DNA of 64,000 nucleotides from Hyposmocoma kahamanoa. Taxonomy: Eukaryota > Arthropoda > Insecta > Lepidoptera > Cosmopterigidae. Made by a program: the position numbers and the translations under genes. Numbering within the stretch: position 1 is the first letter of the stretch; the number at the start of each line of letters is the position of its first letter. The DNA lies in NCBI RefSeq assembly GCF_003589595.1, contig NW_020653391.1, forward strand, positions 3,356,101 to 3,420,100, written 5' to 3'. Positions 44,487 through 55,930 of this stretch are shown one piece after another. Under the pieces are notes generated by a model that saw only the letters and a list, made by a program, of their open reading frames with translations, made no database searches and had not been told where the DNA came from.

Positions 44487-44830
44487 AGTTGACAAGTCCC
44501 TGTAATTTCACCAACACCGTGTCGTATCAGTGGCGAATCCGAGAAATGACGGTCGAAAATGTCACAGGGATCATTTTATCCTCTAGGTGTACAAGCGATA
44601 ATATTCATATTTTCTTGGATTTGAATCAGACTTAGTGGCACAAGCGAATTCCGAAGTGGGTTCGAGTTTTCTAGATTTGTTTAGTCTCGAATTCGGAACT
44701 CGTACGAATCGGAAGCAGTGCGTAATAGCGCTTACCTCTCTAAATGCTCACATTACTGCTTGGCAGCAAAAGCAGGTAAGGTGGCAGTACTTCCCTGGAT
44801 GAACACTTTCACAAGGAGCTTTATGCTATG

Positions 44831-46014
44831 TACTATTCATCTTTCTTAATCTAGTCGCTTTTTACGATAGACAAACCCCTTTTGAAATGGGAAAGTGTTT
44901 TATTCTCAAAACAATTTCGTTTTGCATCAACCGATATCGGAGCGTTTACACTAATTCGATCCAATCAGTCGACCGAGACAATATAATTTGACTGATTGAT
45001 TGTCCGACAGGCGCGGGCGCAAGGCGCACGCGAGTCGCGTCAGGAATGTTACGTGTAACTTGTACCTTATTTTTGAGGTAATGATGTTTTGTTTGGGTAA
45101 TAATACTTGTGGTATGGTAATGGTTATTTTTTTGTAGTTGTTTCTTTCTGTTTTTGGCTATAGTTTTACATTCCTTCCTGTGGGCGTTTGACAAGACGGA
45201 GGAGAATGGCTACAAAACAACATAGTTTTAACATATAATACGTTTACTTTAACGTCGGTGACCGTTATTTTTTTTTTTCCCGATGAGCGGGACGCCTGTC
45301 CATTCATTATTGTTTTAAAAATAAAACACATGTTTATGATACTTACGAAACGTTTAATGATTAAAAATTTAAAAAACAACAAATTTTGTAACTTTGGCTC
45401 TACATACTTTTTGCTTGCGCGTAATTTTTTACAATTGCTGTCACGTGTATCCTGTTTTGTCAAAGCGGGACATTGTGAAGTATTTTGGGGACAGCGGGAT
45501 ACGAAACTTAAAAGCGGGACCGTCCCGCGACTAACATGACGTTAGTCATGGTACAATTTAATGCAAAGTTAAAGTAGTATTGTTTTAAGAGGTTGTGGTA
45601 AGCCCTGGACAGAGATCCTAGTATTTAAATAAAAAAGTACCTTTACACGGAAAGCCATAAAACGTTAACGTATTACGTAAGATTGGTGTACACATCGCAC
45701 ATCAACCTGGCGCGGTAAGCGACAAGCTACAGGTGAAGTCTGAAAATCAATGCTGTCTTTAACCTTTTGTCCTTATTACTCAATTGTCTTTAATTGTTAT
45801 GATTTCTGTTTTGTGAAGAAATAAAATATTTTATTTCATTCATTATTTTTTAATATGGAATAAAATGTAAACGGTGATAGAAGGTAACAGCCACCAATAT
45901 CACTTTAAAAAATAATGTGGCCACATTAATGGTCTAGTGACGTGTTTGGTTCAGTTTTTAATTAATTCAGTGAAACAAAATAAATAAAAAAACTCAAAGA
46001 TTTTTTTACTATTC
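44831..46014. other. Unassigned sequence
   Basis: Frames of about 80-100 codons occur on both strands at 44946-45539 without recognised motifs. A GACTAAC-ATGAC-GTTAGTC hairpin sits at about 45529-45547. A GC-rich bit is at 45010-45040. Confidence 0.3.
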
Positions 46015-46019
46015 ACATG

Positions 46020-46075
46020 CTGTACAATAACATAAAATAAAAATATTTATTTGGAACAATAACAAGATTTACATG
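46020..46075 (-). mobile_element. LINE 3' terminus fragment (family J type)
   Basis: The minus strand ends TTGTTATTGTTCCAAATAAA then TATTTTTATTTT, like the terminus at 57165-57245. Confidence 0.4.
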
Positions 46076-46569
46076 ATACGTATTTGTTCGATGATAACTA
46101 AAGTAGACAATAAGATTGTGTCGCAGCTATTGACGAGAATAATAACTGGAATGAGGTATTCCAATTATTAGTGTGTATTATATATAATAGTAACAAAAGA
46201 AATTATAGACTTAATAAAATACATTAATAATAATTGTGTTCCAATAATTTATTTATATTTAGTCTGTACAAATTTCTATGTTTTTCTGTTACCAAATTCG
46301 TATTAAAAAAATTTAAACTTACAAATTATTAAAAATATATAAATTACTTTAATTCTGATGACGTACTGAGTGAGTCAGTAAAGTAGATCCTTCAAGACAA
46401 CACTATTTTTAAAAGTAACTTTACTATCTCTAATTAAACGTCCGACTCTAGAACTGAGTCATTTCTCATTAAATTATCTATGTCAGAAATTTAAAATCTA
46501 TATCAAGATATAAATAATATGAGAATGGTACATCTCTAATTTATACAGTACTTGTTATAATATAATCTT

Positions 46570-47008
46570 AGCACAGAGTACTAAAAAAACCGACCTCAAC
46601 AGTTCGTGGAATTACATATAATTACCAAGTTTTATTGAAATCGGTTACCGTAAAGTGCGCAAACCCGGATTCATCCCCTAGTTCGTCACTATATGGGACT
46701 TGAGACTGGAGATAATAAAAATCGGTTCTCACTACTCAAAGTATATTGAGAGAGAAAAACGCCTTGAATTAATGAATAGCAAAATCAACCATTGAAATAA
46801 TTGCTCATTATACTAAGATTTAGGCGCTATTTATAAAAATGAATCTTCATGCGTGAACAGCCCCCTTAGAGGTGGATGATGAGGTACTCTCTTTCCAATA
46901 AAAAAGAATCATGAAAATCGGTTCACAAATACCGGAGTTATACCGTAACATACATACAAAAAAACATACAACCGAATTAAGAACCTCCTCCTTTTTTTAA
47001 AGTCGGTT
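46570..47008 (-). repeat. Family E repeat, long copy
   Basis: From GCACAGAGTACTAAAAAAAC-type sequence to CTCCTCCTTTTTTTAAAGTC and GGTTAAA. It includes the extra block also found at 23980-24110. It forms an inverted pair with the plus copy at 47418. Confidence 0.75.
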
Positions 47009-47417
47009 AAATATATAAAAAAATATATAAATATAATTATGTCCAAAATTCAAAATAAAATGTAGTCAATAACATAGTAATAAAACATTGTCATCAAAAT
47101 CAAAGTAAAAAAAAAGCAAATATGTAAGCAAATTGCACCTAATATCGTCATATTCATTCAACTCTCTGCTCGAGGGGTTGCTCTTTGTAAATAAACATTT
47201 GTACACCTTTAGTGTTTTCAATATTTATTTCAAACATCGTAACTTACAAAACCTAAACGAGTCACTACCACAGATTTTTATCATCCTAATACGCAGAAGC
47301 TGTATAACCATTACTATAAAGTTTTTATTTCACTATTGTTTCAAATCCCGTACTATAGTTTTAAACCTCGAAAGAAATTCCTGTAGTATTCATTATCCAA
47401 CTACGAAAAGTAGTTTT
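47009..47417. other. Spacer with a family J fragment
   Basis: 47235-47310 matches, on minus, the repeat seen at 49080-49190 and 57430-57520 (TAAACGAGTCACTACCACAG, ATACGCAGAAGCTGT). The 126-codon plus frame over this area spans two repeats and is not a gene. Confidence 0.4.
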
Positions 47418-47725
47418 AACCGACTTCAAAAAAAGGAGAAGGTTCTCAATTCGTCTGTATATTTTTTTGTATGTACGTTACGCGATAACTGGCAAATAAG
47501 CTTGCACTTGTGAACCGATTTGAATGATTGTTTTTTTTTTCATTGGAAAGAAGGTACATCAGTAGTGGTCCCATGGAATTTGAAGTAAATATTCCAACTC
47601 TAAGGGTGGCATATTAGGAGATGAACCCGCACTTTCCGGTAACCGATTTCAATAAAACTTGGCAAATAGGTGTAATTCCACGAACTTTTGAAGTCGGTTG
47701 TTTAGTACTCTGTACTGAGATTACA
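47418..47725 (+). repeat. Family E repeat with inverted ends
   Basis: AACCGACTTCAAAA at 47418-47431 is matched by its reverse complement in CTTTTGAAGTCGGTT at 47685-47699, followed by TAGTACTCTGTACTGAGATT. Confidence 0.75.
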
Positions 47726-47929
47726 GTCGGGTATGTTTGTGAGATGATTACCACAATAAAAAAATTAATAAAAAACCAGCTGCTCTTCAAATGTATGAAA
47801 CAGCTGATTTTTGTTTCGCAATTTTCGAGAGATCCCCATAGCAAACCTTGTTCGTGTTGATTATTAGAATCACAGATTGTACAATATCAATTACAACGAG
47901 AGAAATATGTCAAATGAACCAATGAAGCA

Positions 47930-48415
47930 GAGCTCCGTGTGAAAGAGTTCGTCCAGGGAAGTACTGTCAACTTACCTATTTATTGACGAGTGGACTTTAC
48001 ATAAAGATGTACACTAGAATGGTAACACTTTGGCAAATTAAATACGTTTAATGAAATCGATACAAAATACAACAACGAAAATAAACCGAACTAGACAGCA
48101 TAAGAAAAAGCAAAAATTTGGAAAAGAATGACAGACAAAAAGTAAGACAAATACTTCATAAAAAAAAAACTGTAATTACATAGGAAGTTGCGTCACAGCT
48201 GCTTGCCAACACTATTTCTGCCGCTAAGCAGTAATGTGAACATTCCTGTGTTCCGATTTTAAAGGGTAAGGGTACTTGTGAAACTACAGGCACATGGGAC
48301 TTGTCAACTTATATCCCAGGGTGACGGGCGCAGTGGCAGGACCCTTCAGTCAGCTATTATGGATAAGCATATCGCTTACCACCAGACGACTTGTTCGTCC
48401 CGTCACTTGTCAAAG
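47930..48415 (+). repeat. Family A copy split by a 230-bp insertion
   Basis: The first piece, 47930-47981, is GCAGAGCTCCGTGTGAAAGA to CTTACCTATTT. The second, 48212-48415, is CTATTTCTGCCGCTAAGCAG to CCCGTCACTTGTCA. CTATTT occurs on both sides of the insert as a direct duplication. Confidence 0.8.
47982..48211. mobile_element. Unclassified insertion with 6-bp duplication
   Basis: 230 bp starting ATTGACGAGTGGAC and ending GCTTGCCAACA, between CTATTT copies at 47976-47981 and 48212-48217. It has an A-rich run at 48159-48170, no inverted ends and no frame. Confidence 0.55.
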
Positions 48416-49079
48416 AGTACATGGTTGCTCTTTATACCTTGAAGTCACCTTCAAGACTGTAAACTCAAAAAGTGTCGCAACGGAACTGGAAATCATAAAT
48501 ATCAAAATTTTGAAAGTTCAAAACAAAAACAACGACTTAGTAAAAAAAATGAAGATTATAAGCAATCATCCGATTATCAGATTAGTGTTCGTGGTCCTTA
48601 CCGAAATTATAATAATTTGGCTCTGCTCTTGTGCTCGGTTTATTTTTATTTTTGTAAACAAAACCGTTTACGGTTTGGGAATGAAATTGTGATGGATTGG
48701 AAGTGATATAAGAGACTTGTGATGAAAAACATTTTAAGTGCCTTGATTTTTCAACACGATTATATTTACTCAAAAGATAGACAGACATCAGTTCTAACAT
48801 ACATTAGCACCACAAATACTAGGAATAAGGGCGAGATTAAATATAAGAAATTGGGTTCCAACGACACACTTAAATACTAGCAGCATTCACCTTTTTGTAT
48901 GACTAAGCTAAGCTTGCCCAAATGGGCAAGGCACTGTTAATTAAATCGACGCAGTCTCACATCAAATTATCAAATTCCAATAAGGGGCAATGTACGAGTA
49001 TACACTTGCATAACAAGATTCAGATTGATATTCAAGTTTGTCATATAAGAGGTTTAAAACTATAGCGGAAAAACTTTAT
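48416..49079. other. Unassigned spacer
   Basis: No gene recognised. Frames partly overlap the family A copy. Confidence 0.3.
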
Positions 49080-49190
49080 ATTAAAGGTATACAGCTTCTG
49101 CGTACTTGGATGACAAAAATCCGTAGTAAGTGACCCGTTTAGCTCTTGCTAGTCTCAATCTAAGATATTGTAATATTGTAACATTGACTT
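49080..49190 (+). repeat. Family J repeat
   Basis: CAGCTTCTGCGTACTTGGAT, AAATCCGTAGTAAGTGACCC and GTTTAGCTCTTGCTAGTCTC are shared with 57430-57520 and, on minus, 47235-47310. Confidence 0.5.
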
Positions 49191-49439
49191 ACAAATAAAT
49201 GGACGACGGGTCTAATACAAAAACCACGAAAAAAATGTCCCAAGTCAACCTATTCGAAATTTAAATTGTAATGTCATCGCAGTATCGCGCTGTCAGTAGA
49301 ACAAATGAAGACTAAAGCGGAGTTTGGCGCTCTGTATACGATTTTAGCGCCTTACAAGTGCGGACACTTTTTAGCGCGGACCCGACGTCCATATAATTGT
49401 AAGTCAATGTATTGTAATGATAAATGTATTCAAATGTAT

Positions 49440-49575
49440 ATTTACTATGAGCAACCCACTAAAGTTTCTTGCTCGTTCTTCTCAAGGGAATCTGCCTTAC
49501 GAATGAACAGTAGACTTTAAACAGTATGACGATATCAAATGTGATTTGCTTACGTATGAAATAAAGGTTACTCGA
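49440..49575 (+). mobile_element. LINE/SINE 3' end
   Basis: GAGCAACCCACTAAAGTTTC, CTCGTTCTTCTCAAGGGAAT and TGCTTACGTATGAAATAAAG match the element at 15845-16062. Confidence 0.6.
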
Positions 49576-49751
49576 CTTGGATTATGACTTAAAAAAAAAA
49601 TTAATCTGAGATCTGGCACTTTGGGTAATTAGACGCCTTAGCCTGCCCCGAATGACGAAAAACTTTATTCGGATGTCGAATTAGCAAAATGATCTAACTA
49701 CAGAGTACATGTCATCTGATGGAGCCTCGTAATTCGATTAAGACGTAATTA

Positions 49752-49850
49752 ATACAAAGATCGAACATTTAACTATTCTTCCGATCCGGCTGGATTCGAA
49801 CTAACGTCCTCGTCATACCGTGTCTGACGCTCTCCCAACTGAGCTGAGCA
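49752..49850 (-). mobile_element. Family C-related tRNA-like SINE
   Basis: Minus strand: GCTCAGTTGGGAGAGCGTCA (A-box), TAGTTCGAATCCAGCCGGAT (B-box), then a GTTCGATCTTTGTATTAATT tail. The sequence upstream of the head differs from other C copies. Confidence 0.65.
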
Positions 49851-50864
49851 ACCAGAAGAAGTCTTTAAAATAAAAAACAAAGATCTGAAACAAGCGTATA
49901 AAGTAGAAACAAACTTCAGTTGTCACTTGGTTAACCGGTCAAATGCAGTATTTAGTAGTGAGTTTCTTACGTCGTATTACTGCAGTACTCTTTAATTTGG
50001 TTACATATTATTAGATGTCATACTTTTAAAGGTAACTTGTAATATGTGTTATTAAATTAAAAATTGTTATATAAATATTGTATTCATATTACAGATTTAT
50101 TTAGTACCATTTTAAATAGGTAGTTCGAAATGTTGTCTATTACCTGAAAATATTATCATATATTTAGAATCATTTTCAAAAAGCTCATTACAATAAGTAA
50201 GCAGGTAATGCCTTATAAATTACTTCATTACAGTTTGTTCACATTTTAGTCAAATTAACTACACCTTTGTAGTATAGATGAGTAATTTCATAAAAACAAT
50301 TAAATATCATAGAAATAATCATCGTGATATTCAATAAAGTTAATATTCGATAAAATCTTATTATTGGACAACTTCAGATCAGTCTTACACTGGATTTAAA
50401 TTAAACTCTATGCCACAGATTATAAGAACAGTTCGTGACGTTTGATTGCACCGTTGTTATTCATGATCCTATTTTGAAGTTTCCCGTGAAAAAATTATAT
50501 TTTATTAATGCACCGAACGAAGCTATAAGTATAGGGTCGACTTAACCTAATGTCGCCCCGTCATTACCATGTGATGATGAGTCTCATATGCATAATGGCC
50601 GATGTGAATCTCGATTTAAACGTTTTTATAGGAAACCATTAACCATGTACGATGGCGCATCAGTACTGGTCAGATAGATTTTAGATAATACGAAGGTTTT
50701 TGGTTTTTGTTCTAAGTATGGACAATTATTTAATGAATTTATGAAAAATGATTTATCTTAGAATTTAAGAAGATAAAACCTCATATAGACGTTTTAATTA
50801 AACCATTCTTTTTTTAAATTGAAATATGATGGAAAGTGATGATGAGATTGACGATGGAGCATGC
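49851..50864. other. Unassigned AT-rich spacer
   Basis: Apart from a possible C-tail scrap at 50280-50320, nothing recognised. Confidence 0.35.
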
Positions 50865-50935
50865 GGTGTGCTGTAGAGTTCGTCGAGGAAATTACTGCCA
50901 CATTACCTATTTCTGCCGTCAAGCAATAGTATAGG
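50865..50935 (+). repeat. Family A fragment
   Basis: GTAGAGTTCGTCGAGGAAAT and CATTACCTATTTCTGCCGTC are the first about 65 bp of the family only. Confidence 0.65.
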
Positions 50936-50969
50936 AAATTTAACTGTTTTTTCGAATCTTATATTTGTT

Positions 50970-51397
50970 TTTTCAAACAAACCAACGTTTCGGGCTTTTT
51001 ACAGGTCCCATGGTGACGGCTGACTGAGATGGTAAAATCATCAACCAGTTACGTCTAATATTAATACAAACCACTCTATTTTTGACACAAATATACGCGA
51101 TATAGATCTGAAATAGTCTCGAAGAGAGAACTAAAAAATCGACCTTAAAAGTCCGTGTCCTTAAAAGTGAGCGAAACTGGATTAGTATTATTAATTATAT
51201 TGAGATACCCTCTTTCCAACAAAAAAATAATCATCTAAATCGGTTCACTGATGCCGAGTTATCGTTTAACATACATACAAAAAAAAGCATGCAGTAGAAT
51301 TAAGAACCTCCTCCTTTTTTTGAAGTAGGCTAAAAATAGTTTCATTTCCCATGTGTAACAATCGCGAAAACGTAATAACTCGATACAAAAACATACT
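50970..51397. repeat. Rearranged family H copy holding a family E insertion
   Basis: 50970-51025 is the H middle in reverse (ACCAACGTTTCGGGCTTTTT). 51085-51117 and 51334-51397 are H in forward orientation (ATATACGCGATATAGATCTG; ATGTGTAACAATCGCGAAAA). Between the forward parts lies an E copy. Confidence 0.65.
51118..51333 (-). mobile_element. Family E insertion with 7-bp target duplication
   Basis: 216 bp of E sequence, from GAACTAAAAAATCGACCTTA to CCTCCTTTTTTTGAAGTAGG. It is flanked by AAATAGT at 51111-51117 and 51334-51340. It interrupts a family H copy, so it marks the ends and mobility of family E. Confidence 0.75.
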
Positions 51398-51782
51398 TAA
51401 TACTTATTTTACAATCATTGTAAGACCTTTGTACTGCACACAATGCACACACAAGTTCGAAATGCCGAAAACAAAATCCTAAACAATACATTTAAGTCCA
51501 TAAAATACCGAAATGACTATGTTCAGACCACAATTAGAGGTGGGGACGACTAACAACCAGGTTGTCCAAACGAACGTTGCAATTATAAAGCGTTTTGTGA
51601 TATACGGATAGACAATTATGTTAGGTCAGGTCGAATTTGAAGAAGAAGTGATTTTGGTGTTTTTACCCCGCTAGTTAATAGAAGTGTTTTTCATATGTTC
51701 TTTGTTTTATTGTAATGATAGTGTTGAGAGTTCTTTATTCATTGTTATTAAGAGGAAATATGCAACTGAAACACGTAACAAG

Positions 51783-52000
51783 TGACAGCCGAGGTAGCCT
51801 AACGGTTTGTGGTACCGCCTCACAAGTAAAGTGCTTTAGGTTCGAATTTATGTGCGAAATTTTAATTTCATGTTCACCATGAGCTTTTCGGTAAAGGCAG
51901 ACATCGTGAGGGAACCTGTAGACATCTGCAAAGCAATTTCATGGTGTTGTAACGATGCGACCTCTTTCGTCGGCATCCCACCTTTTTGTCACCATTTTCT
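51783..52000 (+). mobile_element. tRNA-derived SINE (family L)
   Basis: A-box-like GAGGTAGCCTAACGGTTTGT and B-box-like TTAGGTTCGAATTTATG. The body AGCTTTTCGGTAAAGGCAGA, CATCGTGAGGGAACCTGTAG and ACATCTGCAAAGCAATTTCA is a type I recall from lepidopteran SINEs. The plus frame 51852-52106 reads through it and is not a gene. Confidence 0.7.
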
Positions 52001-53085
52001 CTGGTTCCTGGCCACCTACTTTGAAAGGAGGACGGCGACATCATGTGTATTTTGTGACTCAGTGTTGTTGACGACGTGCATTAAGGAGACCTATAATTAC
52101 TTGTGATTCATCATCAAAGCATCAAAAAGCTAATTGAGTTACAGTTTGTAGAAGCTGGGGTTATAAAGTTGATATAGGTTATGTTTATAACATTGTCCTG
52201 TACTTCGCTTCAGATCTATTGTTCGTAGTAGCAGAAAACAACAAGTTTTCAGTTTGTTTCCAAAAATAATATAGAACTTCCCATATAAAATATTCCCAAA
52301 TCCGCCAAACTCTGCAACATTTAATATAACTTATCATATTCTGCAGCAATGAAAATTAATAAAAATGAAATCTGCCCAAATAGCAGAAATCTGCTAGAAA
52401 TGGTCGCACTGTTCTCAATATCAATCTGACAGTGACATTGTCAAGAAGTATCTTGTAAAAACGTTCCTTTGCAACTTTCATTATCTCTCATTTAAATATT
52501 TTCGCCACATTGTGTTTTATTTTTTGCTTTACGTCATTAGTCTTTAGTTGATTATTTCATTATGTATTTCACAGCTTTAATGTTTTATGTGTGTACTATA
52601 AAATTAAAAATATATTGATAACTAGGCCTAAACTAAAACGCAAAATTATAAGTACTAGCAAAGTCCATGAACGGCTCTTCGTCGTTATTGGGGCAGCTTT
52701 CGCACTCCTTTTTTTGAATCATTCTTTAATCCCTTTTCTTCGTCACCCTTACTTTTTTCCTTCCGTCGTCACTCTTTACTAAATTTCCGAAGCGAGCACT
52801 CGACTTCATATCAAATTCTGACCAGTTATACCATGAAAATCATGTAACCTAACTTCTTGTAAGGCATAATATTTGTGCAAATACAGGCCCGTACTTAATA
52901 AGTTTCTTTCTTTACAATATCTAATCTTCAAGTAATTTAAGTAGGTAGTGTTATTATATGATTGTACCTGTGTTGTTTTGTCTTGTTACAGCCTTACCTT
53001 TACCTTTAACTTTCTTTCTTTTCCTGTTCTTCTCCCATTCCTATTTTACAATAAAGGATGTGGACCGAGCCTTTAATCAAATTAT
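52001..53085. other. Unassigned spacer
   Basis: No gene recognised. 52980-53070 resembles a LINE 3' UTR ending TTTTACAATAAAGG but has no coding part. Confidence 0.35.
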
Positions 53086-53365
53086 TTTTTTATAAAATCA
53101 AATTACGGGATGAATGAGTCGTGTGCCGGATGGTAAGCTACACGCCTGTCCTTAACAGTTCAACGGAACAGCAAAAGATCTCACAGCCACTGTGCACATA
53201 GGACTTGTCAACTTATGTCTCAGGGTGACGGACGCAGTGGCAATACCCCTCAGATCTTTACTATTTAAACAGTTGAATTTGCTTTGCATTGCGATTGTTG
53301 TCCGATTTTCCATAACAGTGTAGCTTACCATCAGGACTGGTTCATTCCGTCACTTGATATTATTA
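53086..53365. repeat. Two family A parts, opposed
   Basis: A minus-strand start (AAATCAAATTACGGGATGAA to GCCTGTCCTTAACAGTT) turns at about 53160-53195 into a plus-strand second half. The second half runs from CATAGGACTTGTCAACTTAT to ATTCCGTCACTTGATATTAT. Both outer ends are therefore the same family terminus. Confidence 0.7.
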
Positions 53366-54059
53366 AAAAAAAAAACAAAAACTTCAAAAACCTAAGAACT
53401 CGATAAAAACTTCAAAATTCATTTTTGACAAATTTATGACATTTTATAAAAAGTAATGAAGCAAAGTTGTTGTTAATCTTAGAATATGGTCTTGCGCGGT
53501 TATTAGTATTTTAAAAACAACCCTTTATATAGGCTAAGTATTATTAAACACGTTACTTCACTTTGTTAGATCATAGCGAGTAAAAATGGAGCGTATTTTG
53601 TGCTTTTAATACATACAACTGAATCGATTTTTGTTTATTATTATTCTCATATCAATGTAGAGAGAGAGAGAGATAGAGAGAGGGGCTAAACAATAGCACG
53701 TCACCTTACCACATAGCCCCCAATTTCGTCTTCATCCCAGACTGTGTGGAATCTATAACGCTACAAAAAGACAAGTTACATTCCACAGCAGAACATAGAG
53801 TTAATTCGTAAAAGATGATATATGTGATGCCGCAATTATGACGTGCTGTGTAATAGGACTTTGGAGAGAGATAGTAAATTGGAGTAGTATATTTTTGGAG
53901 TCAATTTTAGATCCAAAATTTATAAATTTTAAGATAGTTATTTTGCTGACTGGAAAAGAACTTTCAAAGTTCGATTAACTTGTTGTTATTTTTACATAAA
54001 TACCTATTTATAATTAGGAAATGAAACTTTACCGAACCGAATTTAAATAGCATATGTAT
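53366..54059. other. Unassigned spacer with GA microsatellite
   Basis: 53659-53686 is a GA-rich microsatellite (GAGAGAGAGAGATAGAGAGA). No gene recognised. Confidence 0.45.
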
Positions 54060-54175
54060 TTGTTTTTATTTGGTTTGTTTGAAAAAACAAATACACGCGA
54101 TTTAAATCCGGAAAAATACTTTCATTTGCTATGTGTAACAATCGCGAAAACCTAAGAACTCGATACCTATTTATA
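54060..54175 (+). repeat. Family H repeat, right part
   Basis: GGTTTGTTTGAAAAAACAAA, ACACGCGATTTAAATCCGGA and GCTATGTGTAACAATCGCGA. Confidence 0.6.
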
Positions 54176-54299
54176 ATTGTCAATTTTTCATAAAAAGATT
54201 CGATTTTTAGAGTCTAAAATTTCTTTTGGAAATGAACGACGAAGCTTTAAATTGTATGTACACAAATATAACGTAACTTAGAAAACGTAAACCTGGTAT

Positions 54300-54486
54300 A
54301 ATTAAGTCACATGTGACCATACATCAAAAGTGCTTTTATCACATAACAATCATGCAAACGACATGAAATGTATATATGATATTCTATACCTCTCCTATTT
54401 AAGCATAAGAAAGTTATTAGCTAATTTCGTTCGTAAAATCTTTAAAAGTCTCACCTGAAAATTTGTCGTTTTGTAAATGTGGACCA
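54300..54486 (+). mobile_element. Family F MITE
   Basis: TAATTAAGTCACATGTGACC at the left, ATACCTCTCCTATTTAAGCA inside, and TCACCTGAAAATTTGTCG near the degraded right end. Confidence 0.6.
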
Positions 54487-54576
54487 CCGGACTGTAAGGC
54501 TTCCCGCTAAATAACTTTATTCTCTTGGCGGGAACTACTTCCAGCTTTCAGGTCACCAGAGGCTTCAATGACGTTA

Positions 54577-54710
54577 TGGAATGTGGTGAAATTACAGGCA
54601 CGTGGGATTTTTCAACTTACATCTTAGCGTGACTGGTGCAGTGGCAGTGTCCCTCAGATTTTTGCGATTTATACACGATTTGTTCGTCCCGCAACTTGGT
54701 TAAGAAAAAA
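54577..54710 (+). repeat. Family A second half
   Basis: GGTGAAATTACAGGCACGTG, CAGTGGCAGTGTCCCTCAGA and TTTGTTCGTCCCGCAACTTG. Confidence 0.7.
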
Positions 54711-55044
54711 TTTAGAATTCAATTGGTATTTTAAGTTGCTGGATTCAGATATTCAACTTAAATTGCAGGCACACTATCGTACGCTCGCTCCAAAAAACCT
54801 CTTCAAGTCTACTGAGGTGTAATAGGGGGCTATCGCGTGCCGGTCGAAATTGTCTCATATCAAATACCTGTGTAATCGTCGTAGACGAAATACCTCGAAT
54901 GTTTCCCAAATTAGCCATAATCTACACTTGCCTTTACGAATATTAGAGGTTGAGACGGTCTTTCTAATGCAACGAGTTTAATTTTGCCTTGTATTCGAAC
55001 TTATTTCGTGATTTTCATATTTTATACCATGTGTTTGTATTTTT

Positions 55045-55630
55045 TTTATGATACAAAGTGTGCGCCTGGCCGTAAGCGACACAGCGCTTTAAATCGCAAA
55101 GATCTGAGGAGCACTCCCAAAGCACCCGTCACTCTGATATATAAGTTGAAAAGTCCCATGTGCCTGTAATTTTGTCAGCGCCTTAAGGACGCACTTATTC
55201 GACACGAATTTCATCGCGCTCACCCCGCGCGGCCGCCGCGCGGTCGAAGAGCATAGGCCGCGTTGCCACTGCGCAGCGACCGCGTGCATCTAACTGTCAT
55301 GGTATAAAATACGCTCTCTATGTTTAACTTTTACGTTTTAACTTAAATGAGCGTCCGGGCGAGCCTGGCTTGAATTTGGTCCACGTGTTGTATTATTCAG
55401 AGGAATCTAAATGTTGTTGCCTAGTAAATAGGCATGTATACATGAAGGCGTGGTAACTGGGCGGTCGCCTCGCGGCGGCCGCGCGATTCGCATAGTGTAT
55501 AACTGGGTGCTAACTCTTCAAAACCGAAAGGTAGTAATGCTCACATTATTGCTTTGCGGCAGAAATACGTAAGGTAGCAAGCAGTACATCCCTGGACAAA
55601 GTCTGTCACAAGGAGCTCTACTGCTACGAA
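55045..55630 (-). repeat. Family A copy with a GC-rich insert
   Basis: Pieces at 55045-55192 (GATACAAAGTGTGCGCCTGG to AGCGCCTTAAGGAC) and 55511-55630 (CAAAACCGAAAGGTAGTAAT to GAGCTCTACTGCTACG) form one interrupted copy. Confidence 0.75.
55193..55510. mobile_element. GC-rich insertion with internal inverted repeat
   Basis: About 318 bp, strikingly GC- and CpG-rich at both sides: CCCGCGCGGCCGCCGCGCGG near 55222-55241 and its inverted form GGCGGCCGCGCGATTC near 55475-55490. The centre is AT-rich. No frame is convincing. Confidence 0.5.
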
Positions 55631-55659
55631 AATTGATAAACAATTTTAATACAAACAAT

Positions 55660-55930
55660 ACAAGTACTGCCACCTTAACAATTTATGTCTCAGGGTGACG
55701 GGCAGTGGCAATTCCCCGAGTGGCACTGCAACTGCTATGGACTTATCACTTACCACAAGGCGCACGACTGGTTTGTCCCGTCTCTACCATAAAAAAGGTA
55801 CCATAAAAAAGGGCGTAAGTGACATTTCATAATTTTTCAGGGGAGCATGTCTTAGGTTTATGTGGTGGCACACAGGTGGCAGTACTTCCCTAGATGAACT
55901 CTTTCACAAGAAGCTCTACTGCTTTCTTTC
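55660..55930. repeat. Family A fragments, plus then minus
   Basis: 55660-55795 is plus (TTTATGTCTCAGGGTGACGG, CTGCAACTGCTATGGACTTA). 55873-55930 is minus (AGGTGGCAGTACTTCCCTAG to AGCTCTACTGC). A short direct duplication of AGGTACCATAAAAAAGG type lies at 55788-55810. Confidence 0.65.

Larger units (their letters stand above)
43772..44830 (-). repeat. Family A copy interrupted twice
   Basis: Pieces at 43772-43914, 44487-44517 and 44739-44830 read in order as one minus-strand copy. They run from CCAAGTGACAGGACGAACAA to CAAGGAGCTTTATGCTA. The first gap (43915-44486) is bounded by AGTTGA on both sides, a target-site duplication. The second gap replaces about 30 bp of the family and has no duplication. 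Confidence 0.8.

Noticed and set aside
44946..45539. Three overlapping frames of 82-101 codons on both strands
   Set aside because: No family motif, low-complexity Lys/Asn or Phe/Leu composition, mutual overlap.
47133..47513. 126-codon plus frame
   Set aside because: It runs through a reversed family J fragment and into a family E copy, so it is repeat read-through.
48294..48692. 132-codon plus frame
   Set aside because: It starts inside the second half of a family A copy and continues into AT-rich sequence. No motif.
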